64,000 bases of DNA from Gemmatimonadota bacterium. GTDB lineage: Bacteria; Gemmatimonadota; Gemmatimonadetes; Palauibacterales; Palauibacteraceae. The position numbers were made by a program, and so were the translations under genes. Positions 46,001 to 53,406 of this stretch are shown one piece after another (position 1 is the stretch's first letter; every line of letters begins with the position of its first letter). Location of the stretch: assembly GCA_022820995.1 (NCBI GenBank), contig JAJEEM010000074.1:33751-97750 (forward strand), in the 5' to 3' direction. The notes beneath the pieces are model-generated. The model was given only the letters and a program-made list of their open reading frames with translations. It did not search any database and was not told the origin of the DNA.

Positions 46001-47719
46001 CTGCTCGACGGCAACGACCTCTCAGGATCCGTGCCCGCTGAATTCGCAGCTCTCAGGGCGCTTACGGTGTTGCGGCTCGCGCGCAACGCCGCGCTGGAGG
46101 GCCCTCTTCCCGTCGGCCTGACGGCTCTGGATCGGCTCGAAGAGCTTCTGGCCGGCGGTACCGGCCTGTGCGCCCCTTCGGATCCCGAGGTCCAGACCTG
46201 GCTTCAAGGTATCGGCAGCCGCTGGGTCGCGCCGTGCGCCGAAGGAGAATCGCCGGCCGCGTACCTCACACAGGCGGTGCAATCGTTGAAGCTCCCCGTG
46301 CCGCTCGTCGCGGGGAAAAGGTCGCTGCTGCGCGTCTTCGCGACGGCCGAGCGAAGCACGTTCACCGGGATTCCGCCGGTGCGGGCGCGCTTCTTCATCG
46401 ACGGGCGGGAGACGCACGTGCAGGACATCCCGGGCCAATCGGCGCCGATCCCGGTCGAGGTGGACGAGAGCAGTCTCTCGACATCGGCCAACGCCGAGAT
46501 TCCGGGATGGGTCGTGCAGCCGGGGCTCGAGATGGTGATGGAGATCGACCCGGAGGGGATGTTGGATCCTGCCCTCGGGGTCGCCGAGCGGATTCCGGCG
46601 ACGGGCCGGCTGGCGGTCGAGGTTCAAGCCATGCCGCCGCTCGACCTGACGCTGATCCCCTTCATCTGGACGGAGACCCGGGACTCGTCGATCGTGGACG
46701 TGGTCGGGGCGATGGCCGCCGACCCCGGGAACCATGAGCGCCTCAGGCCCACGCTTGCGCTGCTGCCGATCGGCGATCTGGCCGTCACCGCACACGAACC
46801 CGTGCTGAGTTCAAGCAACAACGCCTACACGCTGTTGAGCCAGACGCAGATGATCCGAACCGTCGAAGGAGGCGATGGCCATTACAAGGGAATGATGATG
46901 CCGCCGGTGACAGGAGCGGGCGGCGTGGCCGATCGTCCTGGTTGGTCAAGCTTCTCCCAGCCATTCCCGGACGTGATCGCGCACGAACTCGGCCACAACT
47001 TCAATCTTCAGCACGCGCCTTGCGGCAATCCCGCCCTGCTCGACCCTTCGTTCCCCTATCCGGATGGATCGATCGGGGCTTGGGGGTACGACTTCGGCAG
47101 CGGGCTCGTGCCGCCTTCCATACCGGACCTGATGTCGTACTGCGGACCGCCCGACGGGATCAGCGACTATCACTTCACAAGAGCGCTCCGGTTCCGTTCG
47201 CGCGAGACGGAGAGCGCGACGGCGGCGAACCGCCTCCCGCCGACGCGGGCCCTCCTCCTCTGGGGCGGCGCGGGTGCCGACAGCGTACCGTTTCTGGAAC
47301 CCGCGTTCGTCGTGGACGCACCGCCGCAGCTTCCGCGCCCCGGCGGAGACTACCGGCTTTCCGGACGCTCCGCGGACGGCGCCGAACTGTTCTCGCTCAC
47401 CTTCGACATGCCCGAGATCGCCGACGGCGACGGCAGTTCCAGCTTCGCGTTCGCGTTGCCGGTACGGGACGGATGGGCGGGGAACCTCGAGAACATCGTC
47501 GTCACCGGGCCCCGGGGGACGGCCACGCTGGACGGCGAGAGCAACGTCCCGATGGCCATCCTGCGCGACCCGCGCAACGGGCGTGTGCGGGGCATCCTGC
47601 GGTATCTGGCGCCGAGCATCGCGACGCAGGCCGCCGCGGAGGCGGGGCTGGCGGGCACCGCGGGCCTCCAGGTGCTGTTCAGCCGCGGAATCCCGGACGG
47701 CGAGGCCTGGCGGGAATAG
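43097..47719 (+). CDS. Giant Big2 / leucine-rich repeat / metzincin-like metalloprotease, surface protein
   Basis: 1540 residues. The N-terminus includes a hydrophobic segment and Cys (MGLSLLAVLSCGDS, ATG at 43154 also possible), then a Pro-rich linker. Four bacterial Ig-like Big2 domains follow (for example VSVNPATAALTAVGATVRLA and VVVSPAAGTIAPGDTLRFTA). Residues about 395-1050 hold three LRR blocks with plant-like repeats (LTGPIPPELGxLxxLxxLxL), each block preceded by a FYxATxGPNWxxxxNWLTD cap. The C-terminal third has a zinc site: His1296, Glu1297, His1300 and His1306 in HELGHNFNLQH, and a Met-turn-like DLMSYCG (Met1346). The metzincin consensus Gly is Asn here. Paralogue of the gene at 1-1160. 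A secreted host- or prey-acting protease is inference. Confidence 0.92.
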   Translation: MKTLGVGASSTPRNRRRIAMGLSLLAVLSCGDSATAPAPAPPPPPVPPPAPRPTTVSVNPATAALTAVGATVRLAAEVRDQNGQTMAGATVTWTSDAPAVATVNSAGVATAVANGTATITATAGDASGSASLTVAQEVSAVAVTLPADSLEVGDTLRVVAAATDANGHAVEEASFAWSSSDASVVDVDESGLATAVAVGTAVVTAASSGVSGSAELVVIPAVGAVTVRPDTVRFTALGQSVRLSAEVLDRDGRVLPGVAASWSSGDAAVATVDSLGLVTAVGAGATVVTAAAGRAAGEAVVTVMQSADSVVVSPAAGTIAPGDTLRFTAEAFDENGRAVLGAEFSWSSGDRSVATVDASGLVRGVAVGEATITATAGSARGTARITVANSDRATLEAFYRATNGPNWVNSENWLTDSPLDDWYGVVTDGEGRVVELVLEGTFDPENATRTPHGLTGSIPPVLGRLANLAVLGLSRNELTGPIPPELGSLSHLRRLLLNANNLVGPVPPELGDPSQLERLDLSANNLMGPIPPELGDLPRLTSLNLAFNTLTGTIPRELGNLSRLTWLSLSRNHLQGPVPTELGNLSRLENLYLYGNDLEGTIPPSVLQLVNLTRLDFRGNDGLCAPGTAPFAAWLRDIENSRGPFCNQADREALEDLHERTGGSNWRDSDAWLATQALEEWYGVTADSLGRVTELDLAGNGLTGEPARALRDLSRMTVLRLGDNELSGRLPLGWTDLPLIEFDYAGTQLCVPDDDAFLSWLNGIPAHEGTGATCDDLSDRDILEVFYNATGGPNWRNNDNWLTDAPLDAWHGVEADTSGRVRELSLEFNGLAGRIPPELGNLSSLRWLYLSVNDLTGPIPPEFGNLASMEWLLLYDNNLQGPIPPEFANLARLERLDLHQNHLRGPIPPEFARLARLERLYVHENDLRGPIPPELGRLTSLERLHLYGNDLKGPIPIALGELSALEQLLLDGNDLSGSVPAEFAALRALTVLRLARNAALEGPLPVGLTALDRLEELLAGGTGLCAPSDPEVQTWLQGIGSRWVAPCAEGESPAAYLTQAVQSLKLPVPLVAGKRSLLRVFATAERSTFTGIPPVRARFFIDGRETHVQDIPGQSAPIPVEVDESSLSTSANAEIPGWVVQPGLEMVMEIDPEGMLDPALGVAERIPATGRLAVEVQAMPPLDLTLIPFIWTETRDSSIVDVVGAMAADPGNHERLRPTLALLPIGDLAVTAHEPVLSSSNNAYTLLSQTQMIRTVEGGDGHYKGMMMPPVTGAGGVADRPGWSSFSQPFPDVIAHELGHNFNLQHAPCGNPALLDPSFPYPDGSIGAWGYDFGSGLVPPSIPDLMSYCGPPDGISDYHFTRALRFRSRETESATAANRLPPTRALLLWGGAGADSVPFLEPAFVVDAPPQLPRPGGDYRLSGRSADGAELFSLTFDMPEIADGDGSSSFAFALPVRDGWAGNLENIVVTGPRGTATLDGESNVPMAILRDPRNGRVRGILRYLAPSIATQAAAEAGLAGTAGLQVLFSRGIPDGEAWRE

Positions 47720-47740
47720 CCGGGCGGGCGTGGGCCTGCG

Positions 47741-49675
47741 TCAGAGAAACTGGTTCGCGGCCAGCGCTCCGGCGTAGGCCAGCGCGAGCATGTAGCCGAA
47801 CTGGGCCAGCGGCCATTTCCAGCCGGCCGTCTCCCTCCGCATCATCGCGACGGTGGACATGCACTGAAGCGCGAACACGAAGAAGACGAGCAGGGCGATG
47901 GCCCCCCCGAAGTCCAGATCCCGCTGCAGCGCCGCACGAAGTTCGAGGGATGTCTCGTCGGTGTCCTCGATGCCGTAGATCGTGCCGAGCGTGCCGACGA
48001 TGACCTCGCGCGCGGCGAGCGAGGAGACGAGGCCCACCCCGATCCTCCAGTCGAATCCCAGCGGTTCGATCGCCGGTTCTATCACCTGCCCCATCTGTCC
48101 GAGCGCGCTCTCCTCGACCGGTGGCGGGGCGCCGTCGACCCGGGGGAACTGCGCCAGGACCCAGAGGATGACGGTCACGGCAAGGATGATCTTCCCCACC
48201 CTCCGGAGGAAGATCTTGCTCCGGTCCACGAGCCGCAGCCCGAGCGTCCGCAGCGCCGGAATCCGGTACGGCGGCAGTTCCATCACGAACCCGGCGGGCT
48301 TCCCCCTGAGGACGGTGCGCCGAAGGAGGAAGGCGGTGCCGATGGCGGCGGCGAGGCCCAGCGCGTAGAGGCCGAGCATCGTGGCCGCCCGCGTCCCGAC
48401 GAACGGCCCCAGCAGCGGACGTTCGGGGATGAAGGCGGCGATCAGGAGGGCATAGACCGGCAGCCGGGCCGAGCAGGTCATGAACGGGGCGATGAACATC
48501 GTCGCCATCCGGTCGCGTTCGTCCTCCACCGTGCGCGACGAGAGGATCGCCGGGACCGCGCACGCGTAGGCCGAGAGGAGCGGCAGGAACGCGCGCCCCT
48601 GCAGCCCGACCCTCAGCATCGTGCGGTCGGCGATCACCGCCGCCCGCGCCATGTAACCGGAGTCCTCCAGGATCCCCAGGAAGAGGAAGAGGATGAGGAT
48701 CTGGGGGAGAAAGACGAGGACCGAGCCCACCCCCGCCCACACGCCGTCGATGAGAAGATCGCGGAACCAGCTCGCCGGGAGCCGTGCCGCAAGCCATTCG
48801 CCGGAGGAGGCGATGCCGAGTTCGACGCCGTCCATGATCGGCGTGGCCCATGTGAAGATGGCCTGAAACACGAGCGCGGCGAGAACGAGAAACACGGCCG
48901 GACCGGCGATCCGGTGGAGGAAGAGCGCGTCGAGGCGCTGCGTCAGCTTCGGCGGGCCGGCCGAACGGTATTTGGCGGAGGCGAGCGCGTTCTGGACGAC
49001 CTCTCGGCGGCGAGCGAGCGCGTCCATCGTCGGCAGCTCGGCTCGTCCGGCTCGCGAACCCGGCCCCGGCCCCGACTTCGCGCCGGCCTCGGGCGTTGCC
49101 GCGCGCACGGCGACGCGGTCCAGGAAGTCGGCGACCGCCCCCACGCCCCGCCCGGTGCGGGCGTCGGTCCGGACCACCTCCACGCCGAACGCTTCGGCGA
49201 GCGCTTCGTCGTCCAACGTCCCGTCCCCCGCCTCGAGTTCGTCCGCCATGTTGAGGACGAGAAGCGTGGGGCGTTCCCGCTCGAGTACGGGGCCGACGAG
49301 CATGAGCTGCGTCTCGAGCCGGACCGCGTCGACGATGAGCACGATGGCCTCGGGCGCTCGCAGCCCTTCGATCCGGCCTTCCAGCACGTCGCGCGTGACG
49401 CGCTCATCGGGGGAGCGCGCCGAGAAGCCGCTCACCCCCGGCAGGTCGACGATGTTCAGGTCGAGGCCCGAGGCGAAGCGCGCCCGGCCCACGTGTTTCT
49501 CGACCGTGACGCCGGGATAGTTCGCGACCTTCTGCCGCAGTCCGGTCAGGCGATTGAAGAGCGTCGTCTTGCCCGAGTTGGGCGGACCGATGAGGGCCAC
49601 GACCGGCGGACCGGAAGCGGGCGCGTCCGTACCGGCTCCGTGATCCGCGCGCGCTGGGGTCGCGACTGGAGGCAT
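47741..49675 (-). CDS. feoB: Ferrous iron transporter B
   Basis: 644 residues. N-terminal G domain: G1 GPPNSGKTTLFNRLTG, G2 region VANYPGVTVEK, G3 DLPGVSGFSA, G4 LNMADE. The membrane domain has the two inverted gate motifs (LSAYACAVPAILSSRTV and the C-terminal half with SSLAAREVIVGTLGTI and FALQCMSTVAMMRRETAGW). FeoB imports Fe2+ across the inner membrane. Divergent from feoA over 66 bp that hold Fur-like boxes; in most bacteria feoA and feoB are in one operon in the same direction. Confidence 0.96.
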   Translation of the reverse strand: MPPVATPARADHGAGTDAPASGPPVVALIGPPNSGKTTLFNRLTGLRQKVANYPGVTVEKHVGRARFASGLDLNIVDLPGVSGFSARSPDERVTRDVLEGRIEGLRAPEAIVLIVDAVRLETQLMLVGPVLERERPTLLVLNMADELEAGDGTLDDEALAEAFGVEVVRTDARTGRGVGAVADFLDRVAVRAATPEAGAKSGPGPGSRAGRAELPTMDALARRREVVQNALASAKYRSAGPPKLTQRLDALFLHRIAGPAVFLVLAALVFQAIFTWATPIMDGVELGIASSGEWLAARLPASWFRDLLIDGVWAGVGSVLVFLPQILILFLFLGILEDSGYMARAAVIADRTMLRVGLQGRAFLPLLSAYACAVPAILSSRTVEDERDRMATMFIAPFMTCSARLPVYALLIAAFIPERPLLGPFVGTRAATMLGLYALGLAAAIGTAFLLRRTVLRGKPAGFVMELPPYRIPALRTLGLRLVDRSKIFLRRVGKIILAVTVILWVLAQFPRVDGAPPPVEESALGQMGQVIEPAIEPLGFDWRIGVGLVSSLAAREVIVGTLGTIYGIEDTDETSLELRAALQRDLDFGGAIALLVFFVFALQCMSTVAMMRRETAGWKWPLAQFGYMLALAYAGALAANQFL

Positions 49676-49688
49676 CGTGGGAAACTAC

Positions 49689-49725
49689 CGATAACGATTA
49701 TCGTTAGTTGAGACTGGTTCTCAAC
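49689..49725. promoter_or_regulatory. Two adjacent Fur-like boxes between feoB and feoA
   Basis: CGATAACGATTATCG (49689-49703) contains overlapping palindromes AACGAT-T-ATCGTT and CGATAA/TTATCG, close to the Fur consensus GATAATGATTATC. GTTGAGA (49707-49713) and TCTCAAC (49719-49725) form a second 7-bp inverted repeat, TGAGACT-G-GTTCTCA, of the 7-1-7 Fur type. Both lie in the 66-bp divergent region, so Fur or a Fur-family repressor could control both genes. Confidence 0.8.
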
Positions 49726-49741
49726 CGAGGAGGACGCTAGT

Positions 49742-50038
49742 ATGTTGCGCTTCAACGGTCAAACCGGGTCGGGGGGACAACGCGGCGTGAAGAACGGAAG
49801 ATCGAACGGTTCCCGTACGTCACTGATGGACGTACCGCTGCGTCAGGCGGTCGAACTCGAACGCATCGACGCCCCGGACGAGGAAGTCGAACCCCTCCTC
49901 GAGCGCGGAATCCTGCCGGGCTGCCGCCTGCGCCGCGTTCGCAACTCCCCTGCGGGAGACCCGATCATCTCCGTCGAGGGCACCCTCCTCGCCCTACGCC
50001 GCGAGTCCGCTGCGCAGATCTTCGTCCGCGAGGCCTAG
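49742..50038 (+). CDS. feoA: FeoA-like protein
   Basis: 98 residues. The SH3-like FeoA core is visible from residue 29 (LMDVPLRQAVELERIDAPDEEV, LERGILPGCRLRRVRNSPAGDPIISVEGTLLALRRESAAQIFV). The preceding about 28 residues are Gly/Arg/Asn-rich and unconserved; ATG at 49742 follows GGAGG. Small cytoplasmic partner of FeoB. Its stop overlaps the stop of a convergent PIN toxin gene. Confidence 0.9.
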   Translation: MLRFNGQTGSGGQRGVKNGRSNGSRTSLMDVPLRQAVELERIDAPDEEVEPLLERGILPGCRLRRVRNSPAGDPIISVEGTLLALRRESAAQIFVREA

Positions 50039-50460
50039 CTGGATCCGGCCGCGCCGGGCACCGTCGCGAAACCCGCTGTTTGAAAGTGCCGGTCCAACGT
50101 CAGGGCTTCATCGAGCCCGAGTTCGCGCATCACCGTGAAGCTGACGGCGTCGGCGAGTGAGAAGCGCTGATCGGCGAAGCGCCGGAGCCAGCGATCGATG
50201 GCGGCGGCCTCTCGTTCGGGGGTCGTGTATTCGATCCGGTTCGGTGGTTGCCGGATCGCCTCGAGGAAGGCGAGCGCGACCTGCCGACCCCCGCGCCGCA
50301 GGAGAAGCGCATGGGTCTCGGCAACCACGAGGTTCGTCGTCACGACCGCAGCCCCTTCACGCACGCGTGTTCGAAGGACCGCGGCCACCCTCTCGTGATC
50401 GGGGTGCGAGAGGTCAGACAGCGGATACCACGCGCTGGTATCCACGAACAGCGCCCTCAC
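50035..50460 (-). CDS. PIN-domain toxin (VapC-like)
   Basis: 141 residues from a GTG overlapping the antitoxin stop by 4 bp. Acidic residues: LFVDTSAWYPL, VVAETHALLLRRG, LADAVSFTVMRELG, TLDRHFQTAGF. This LADAxSFxVM type is common in VapC of Cyanobacteria, Gemmatimonadota and others. Module 3 of five. Confidence 0.92.
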   Translation of the reverse strand: MRALFVDTSAWYPLSDLSHPDHERVAAVLRTRVREGAAVVTTNLVVAETHALLLRRGGRQVALAFLEAIRQPPNRIEYTTPEREAAAIDRWLRRFADQRFSLADAVSFTVMRELGLDEALTLDRHFQTAGFATVPGAAGSS

Positions 50461-50813
50461 TCGGAGGCACCGTCCGGGCGTTCGTTCGGCGGGTCGTTCC
50501 CCAGTCCGGATGACCAGGACGCGATCTCACCGGAGGCGAGGAACTCGTCGTGATCGCGCGCAGCGTCGACGTGCGGGCGGGCTCCGGCGGCCGAGGCTCC
50601 GCGGAAGAGACCGATGATCGAGAGCGCGGGGTGGCGGTCCGGGTCGAAGAGCTGCGTTTCCAGCGCCTCGAGTCCCCGCCTCAGGACATCCGACTTGGTG
50701 GTGGCGAGCGCGTCCCGCAAACGACCGAGCCGGTCCTGATCGGTCGGCGCCAGATAGACCTGCACGGGTTCCGCAACCCGCCCACCCCGGCGTGAAGCAT
50801 GATCTCTATTCAT
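50457..50813 (-). CDS. Antitoxin, probably ribbon-helix-helix
   Basis: 118 residues, starting MNRDHASRRGGRVAEPVQVYLAPTDQDRLGRLRDALATTKSDVLRRGLEAL in shortened form: VQVYLAPTDQDRL then TTKSDVLRRGLEALE is the ribbon-helix-helix pattern. The C-terminal (AAGARPHVDAARDHDEFLASG) would bind the toxin. An 11-bp inverted repeat, CATGATTCATG (50811-50821), overlaps the start codon and may be the operator. Confidence 0.85.
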   Translation of the reverse strand: MNRDHASRRGGRVAEPVQVYLAPTDQDRLGRLRDALATTKSDVLRRGLEALETQLFDPDRHPALSIIGLFRGASAAGARPHVDAARDHDEFLASGEIASWSSGLGNDPPNERPDGASE

Positions 50814-50872
50814 GATTCATGATACCGTGCCGGGGCACCGCGATGCCAGCCCGAGCCCGCGTGAGTGAACCC

Positions 50873-51343
50873 CTACGCGTAGGGCATCACCGGCACCTTG
50901 CCGAGCAGGCGCGCGTAGACCGTGAGCGCGCCCCGGTGGTGCGCCGTGTGATCCGTGATCCCGTTCACGATGGCCCCTCGCGGCTGGCCTTCCATGATCC
51001 GCCGGTCCTCGATCGGCGCGTGGAGATCCTCGTCCGACGCGGACCCGATGACCTCGATCGCGCGGCCGTAGGCGCGGTCGACCCAGGCGACCGCTTCGGC
51101 CAGTGATGTGACGGCCCTCGCCTCGTCGAGATGTCCTTCGAAGTCCATGTTCCAGCCGTCACCGAACGCGCCGTCGACGAACCAGTCGACCGTGCCGGCG
51201 GCGTGCGCCACGTGGCCGGCCACGGTGAAAACATCCGGGTTGGGCCCGAAGCCCGAGTCTTCCTCCTCGAATGTCTCGAGGGTCTTCTTGAGCAGATTTC
51301 TGGACATGGAAAGTTGCGCGGTCAGACCTTCGGCGTAGGACAT
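50873..51343 (-). CDS. DinB-family protein
   Basis: 156 residues. Four-helix bundle of the DinB/YfiT type with the three metal-binding His: His in DVFTVAGHVAHAAGTVDWF and the pair in NGITDHTAHHRGALTVYARLLG. These proteins bind Ni or Zn and some are thiol transferases; the activity here is unknown. Stands alone, diverging from a DUF2569 membrane protein gene. Confidence 0.93.
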   Translation of the reverse strand: MSYAEGLTAQLSMSRNLLKKTLETFEEEDSGFGPNPDVFTVAGHVAHAAGTVDWFVDGAFGDGWNMDFEGHLDEARAVTSLAEAVAWVDRAYGRAIEVIGSASDEDLHAPIEDRRIMEGQPRGAIVNGITDHTAHHRGALTVYARLLGKVPVMPYA

Positions 51344-51475
51344 GGAGGGCTCCGTGAGGGTTGATGTTCGGTTTTTATTCGGACGACCGCGGAACGATGC
51401 GCGCCGAGCGGGGCGTTGTCAAGCGATCGCCCCTAGTTTCTTCGGGGCCGCCGCGAACCGGACCCGGGAAAGCCG

Positions 51476-51946
51476 ATGCGACCAGAGCGAAACACCGACT
51501 CCGCAACCAACGGGCGTACTCCGGTCGGTGTGGGAGGTTGGCTCCTCGTCTATCTCTACGGTTCCATCCCCTTCCTGCTCTTCCATTCGGCGGGCCTGTC
51601 GGGGTGGTTTCTCGACTATTCTCTCTGGCTGCTGGGGGCGATCTTCCTTCTCCTCGCGTCCCCGCTCGCTCTCATCCTCCTGAAATCGCCGCGAGCTCCG
51701 AGATGGAACATCATCACGCTGTGGGTCGTCGCCATCCTGATCACGCTGCGCGCGGCCGCCGTGCCTTTCAATCCGGAGACCAACGGGGCGGCACAGGGGA
51801 GGAGCCCCGGGGAATGGGCGGCCGCAATCGCGATCCTCACGGTCATCGTGATCGGGTCGCTGGCGTGGGCGACGATCTGGACGGCCTACTTCCGCCGATC
51901 GCTCCGGGTACGGAACACGTTTCGTCCGCCTGCGGTCGATTCCTAG
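51476..51946 (+). CDS. DUF2569-like membrane protein
   Basis: 156 residues with four hydrophobic segments. GGWLLVYLYGSIPFLLF at the N-terminus and IWTAYFRRSLRVRNTF at the C-terminus match the ends of DUF2569 (GGWLxL... and YFxxSxRVxxTF). Function unknown for the family. ATG at 51476 has no strong ribosome-binding sequence. Confidence 0.78.
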   Translation: MRPERNTDSATNGRTPVGVGGWLLVYLYGSIPFLLFHSAGLSGWFLDYSLWLLGAIFLLLASPLALILLKSPRAPRWNIITLWVVAILITLRAAAVPFNPETNGAAQGRSPGEWAAAIAILTVIVIGSLAWATIWTAYFRRSLRVRNTFRPPAVDS

Positions 51947-51971
51947 TGAGGTGTCCCTGAAATGGTTCCCT

Positions 51972-53306
51972 TCATCGAGCGGCTGGAGGGCGCGCCGATT
52001 CAAGGCGGATCTCGGGCGGAAGTCGCCACACCGTGATGACGGGGACGTCGAACTCGTCGGCCCCGATGAAAGCGATGAGGCCGTCCGGGCCGAAGGCGTC
52101 CGGCATGTCGGGCAGCGTCGCGGTCCCCGTCTCGAGCGTGCCGGCGTAGCGCCCGTCGGGCGCAATCACGTCGATCGGGCCCGGCTCGTCCGAGCCCGGC
52201 TCAGTGCTCCGCTGAACCCACAGGCCTCCGTCCCAGGTCGTGCGCACGGCGGCGATGACCGGAACTTCGGGAAAGAACCGCATGTCCTCGATCGCCTCAC
52301 GCTGCAGCGATCTCATGTTGTCGATGAACTCGAGAACCGAGGGGGGCGGCGCGCTCCCACGCTGCGTGATCGTGCGATTGCTTTCGGCCTCGAGTCGCCG
52401 TTCGCGCTCCACCTGTTCCATCTGCTCCGTCACGGCCAGCGGCTGGATGGGGCGACGCAGGATGCGAGAGACGGCACCCGACGGATCGGCGAGCTTGATG
52501 GCCCAGGCGGACGAATCCGAGAACGCGACGCCGCCCGATGGCAGCGCGTCGAACAGGAGGTCCGGTTCGAACCCCCATTCTTCGTCGATCATATCTTCAG
52601 GGGCGCCGCTCCGTGGACCCTTCTCCTCGACGGGTGCCCAGGTCTCCACGAGCACTCGGTCCTCGACCTCCTCCGAGGACATGTCGACGCGCTGGATCGT
52701 GCGCCGGCTGCGGTCGATCAAGGTGCGCGTACCCGTCCGTTCGGGTCGCAGGTTCGGGCGGCGGGCCATGGCGAACCCCAGGCCCTCTCCGCCCTCTCTC
52801 ACCATGCGCACGAAGTCGCCCGCGGGACTGAAGACGTGGTATCCCGCGTGCATCATGTCCTCGACGAGGACCTGCCCGTCCTCCCACACCACGAGCTGCG
52901 TCGCGGCGCGGAACTCGCCGGGGCCGTCTCCGGCGCGGCCGAACTCGCGCACGAACCCCCCTGTCGGATCCACCACGACGATGCGCGCGCTGGACTCCAT
53001 CCGGGTCCCGTCCAGGAGGTAGAGGTTGCTCGCGCCGTCGAACGCGATCCCGGAGATGGACGTGAACTCCTCCCACTCGGCCGTCGCCCCGGCGGATCCG
53101 AGGCGGTACACCAACTCGAGCTCCGCCGAGACCGGACGATCCTCGGCGGGGAGGTCGACGATCTCCTGGGCCTGGAGGCCCGCCGCCCCGAGCACTGCCG
53201 CGCAGGCCGCCAAGTACGCTGCGACGACTCCCGCGCTGGCCCCGGCGGCGCGCGCTGCGGCGAACTGCGGCACACGGCTGACGGTCGGTGGTGACATCCG
53301 TCCCAT
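51972..53306 (-). CDS. Exported six-bladed beta-propeller protein
   Basis: 444 residues. N-terminal hydrophobic segment (AGVVAAYLAACAAVLGAAGLQA) as signal peptide. Then propeller blades of the 6-bladed type common in Bacteroidetes and Gemmatimonadota: ISGIAFDGASNLYLLDGTRME, VVVDPTGGFVREFGRAGDGPGEF, and IDVIAPDGRYAGTLETG. No catalytic signature. Diverges from an MBL lipoprotein gene. A similar propeller is at 55306-56562. Confidence 0.86.
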   Translation of the reverse strand: MGRMSPPTVSRVPQFAAARAAGASAGVVAAYLAACAAVLGAAGLQAQEIVDLPAEDRPVSAELELVYRLGSAGATAEWEEFTSISGIAFDGASNLYLLDGTRMESSARIVVVDPTGGFVREFGRAGDGPGEFRAATQLVVWEDGQVLVEDMMHAGYHVFSPAGDFVRMVREGGEGLGFAMARRPNLRPERTGTRTLIDRSRRTIQRVDMSSEEVEDRVLVETWAPVEEKGPRSGAPEDMIDEEWGFEPDLLFDALPSGGVAFSDSSAWAIKLADPSGAVSRILRRPIQPLAVTEQMEQVERERRLEAESNRTITQRGSAPPPSVLEFIDNMRSLQREAIEDMRFFPEVPVIAAVRTTWDGGLWVQRSTEPGSDEPGPIDVIAPDGRYAGTLETGTATLPDMPDAFGPDGLIAFIGADEFDVPVITVWRLPPEIRLESARPPAAR

Positions 53307-53406
53307 CTTGGCAGCCCCCTGTCACGGCTTAGGTTTGTTCGAGTGTGGGCGCGGTCCCCGGTTCCCCTTCAAGGAATCCGCGCCAACTACTTTGGAGGTA
53401 GTAGAT

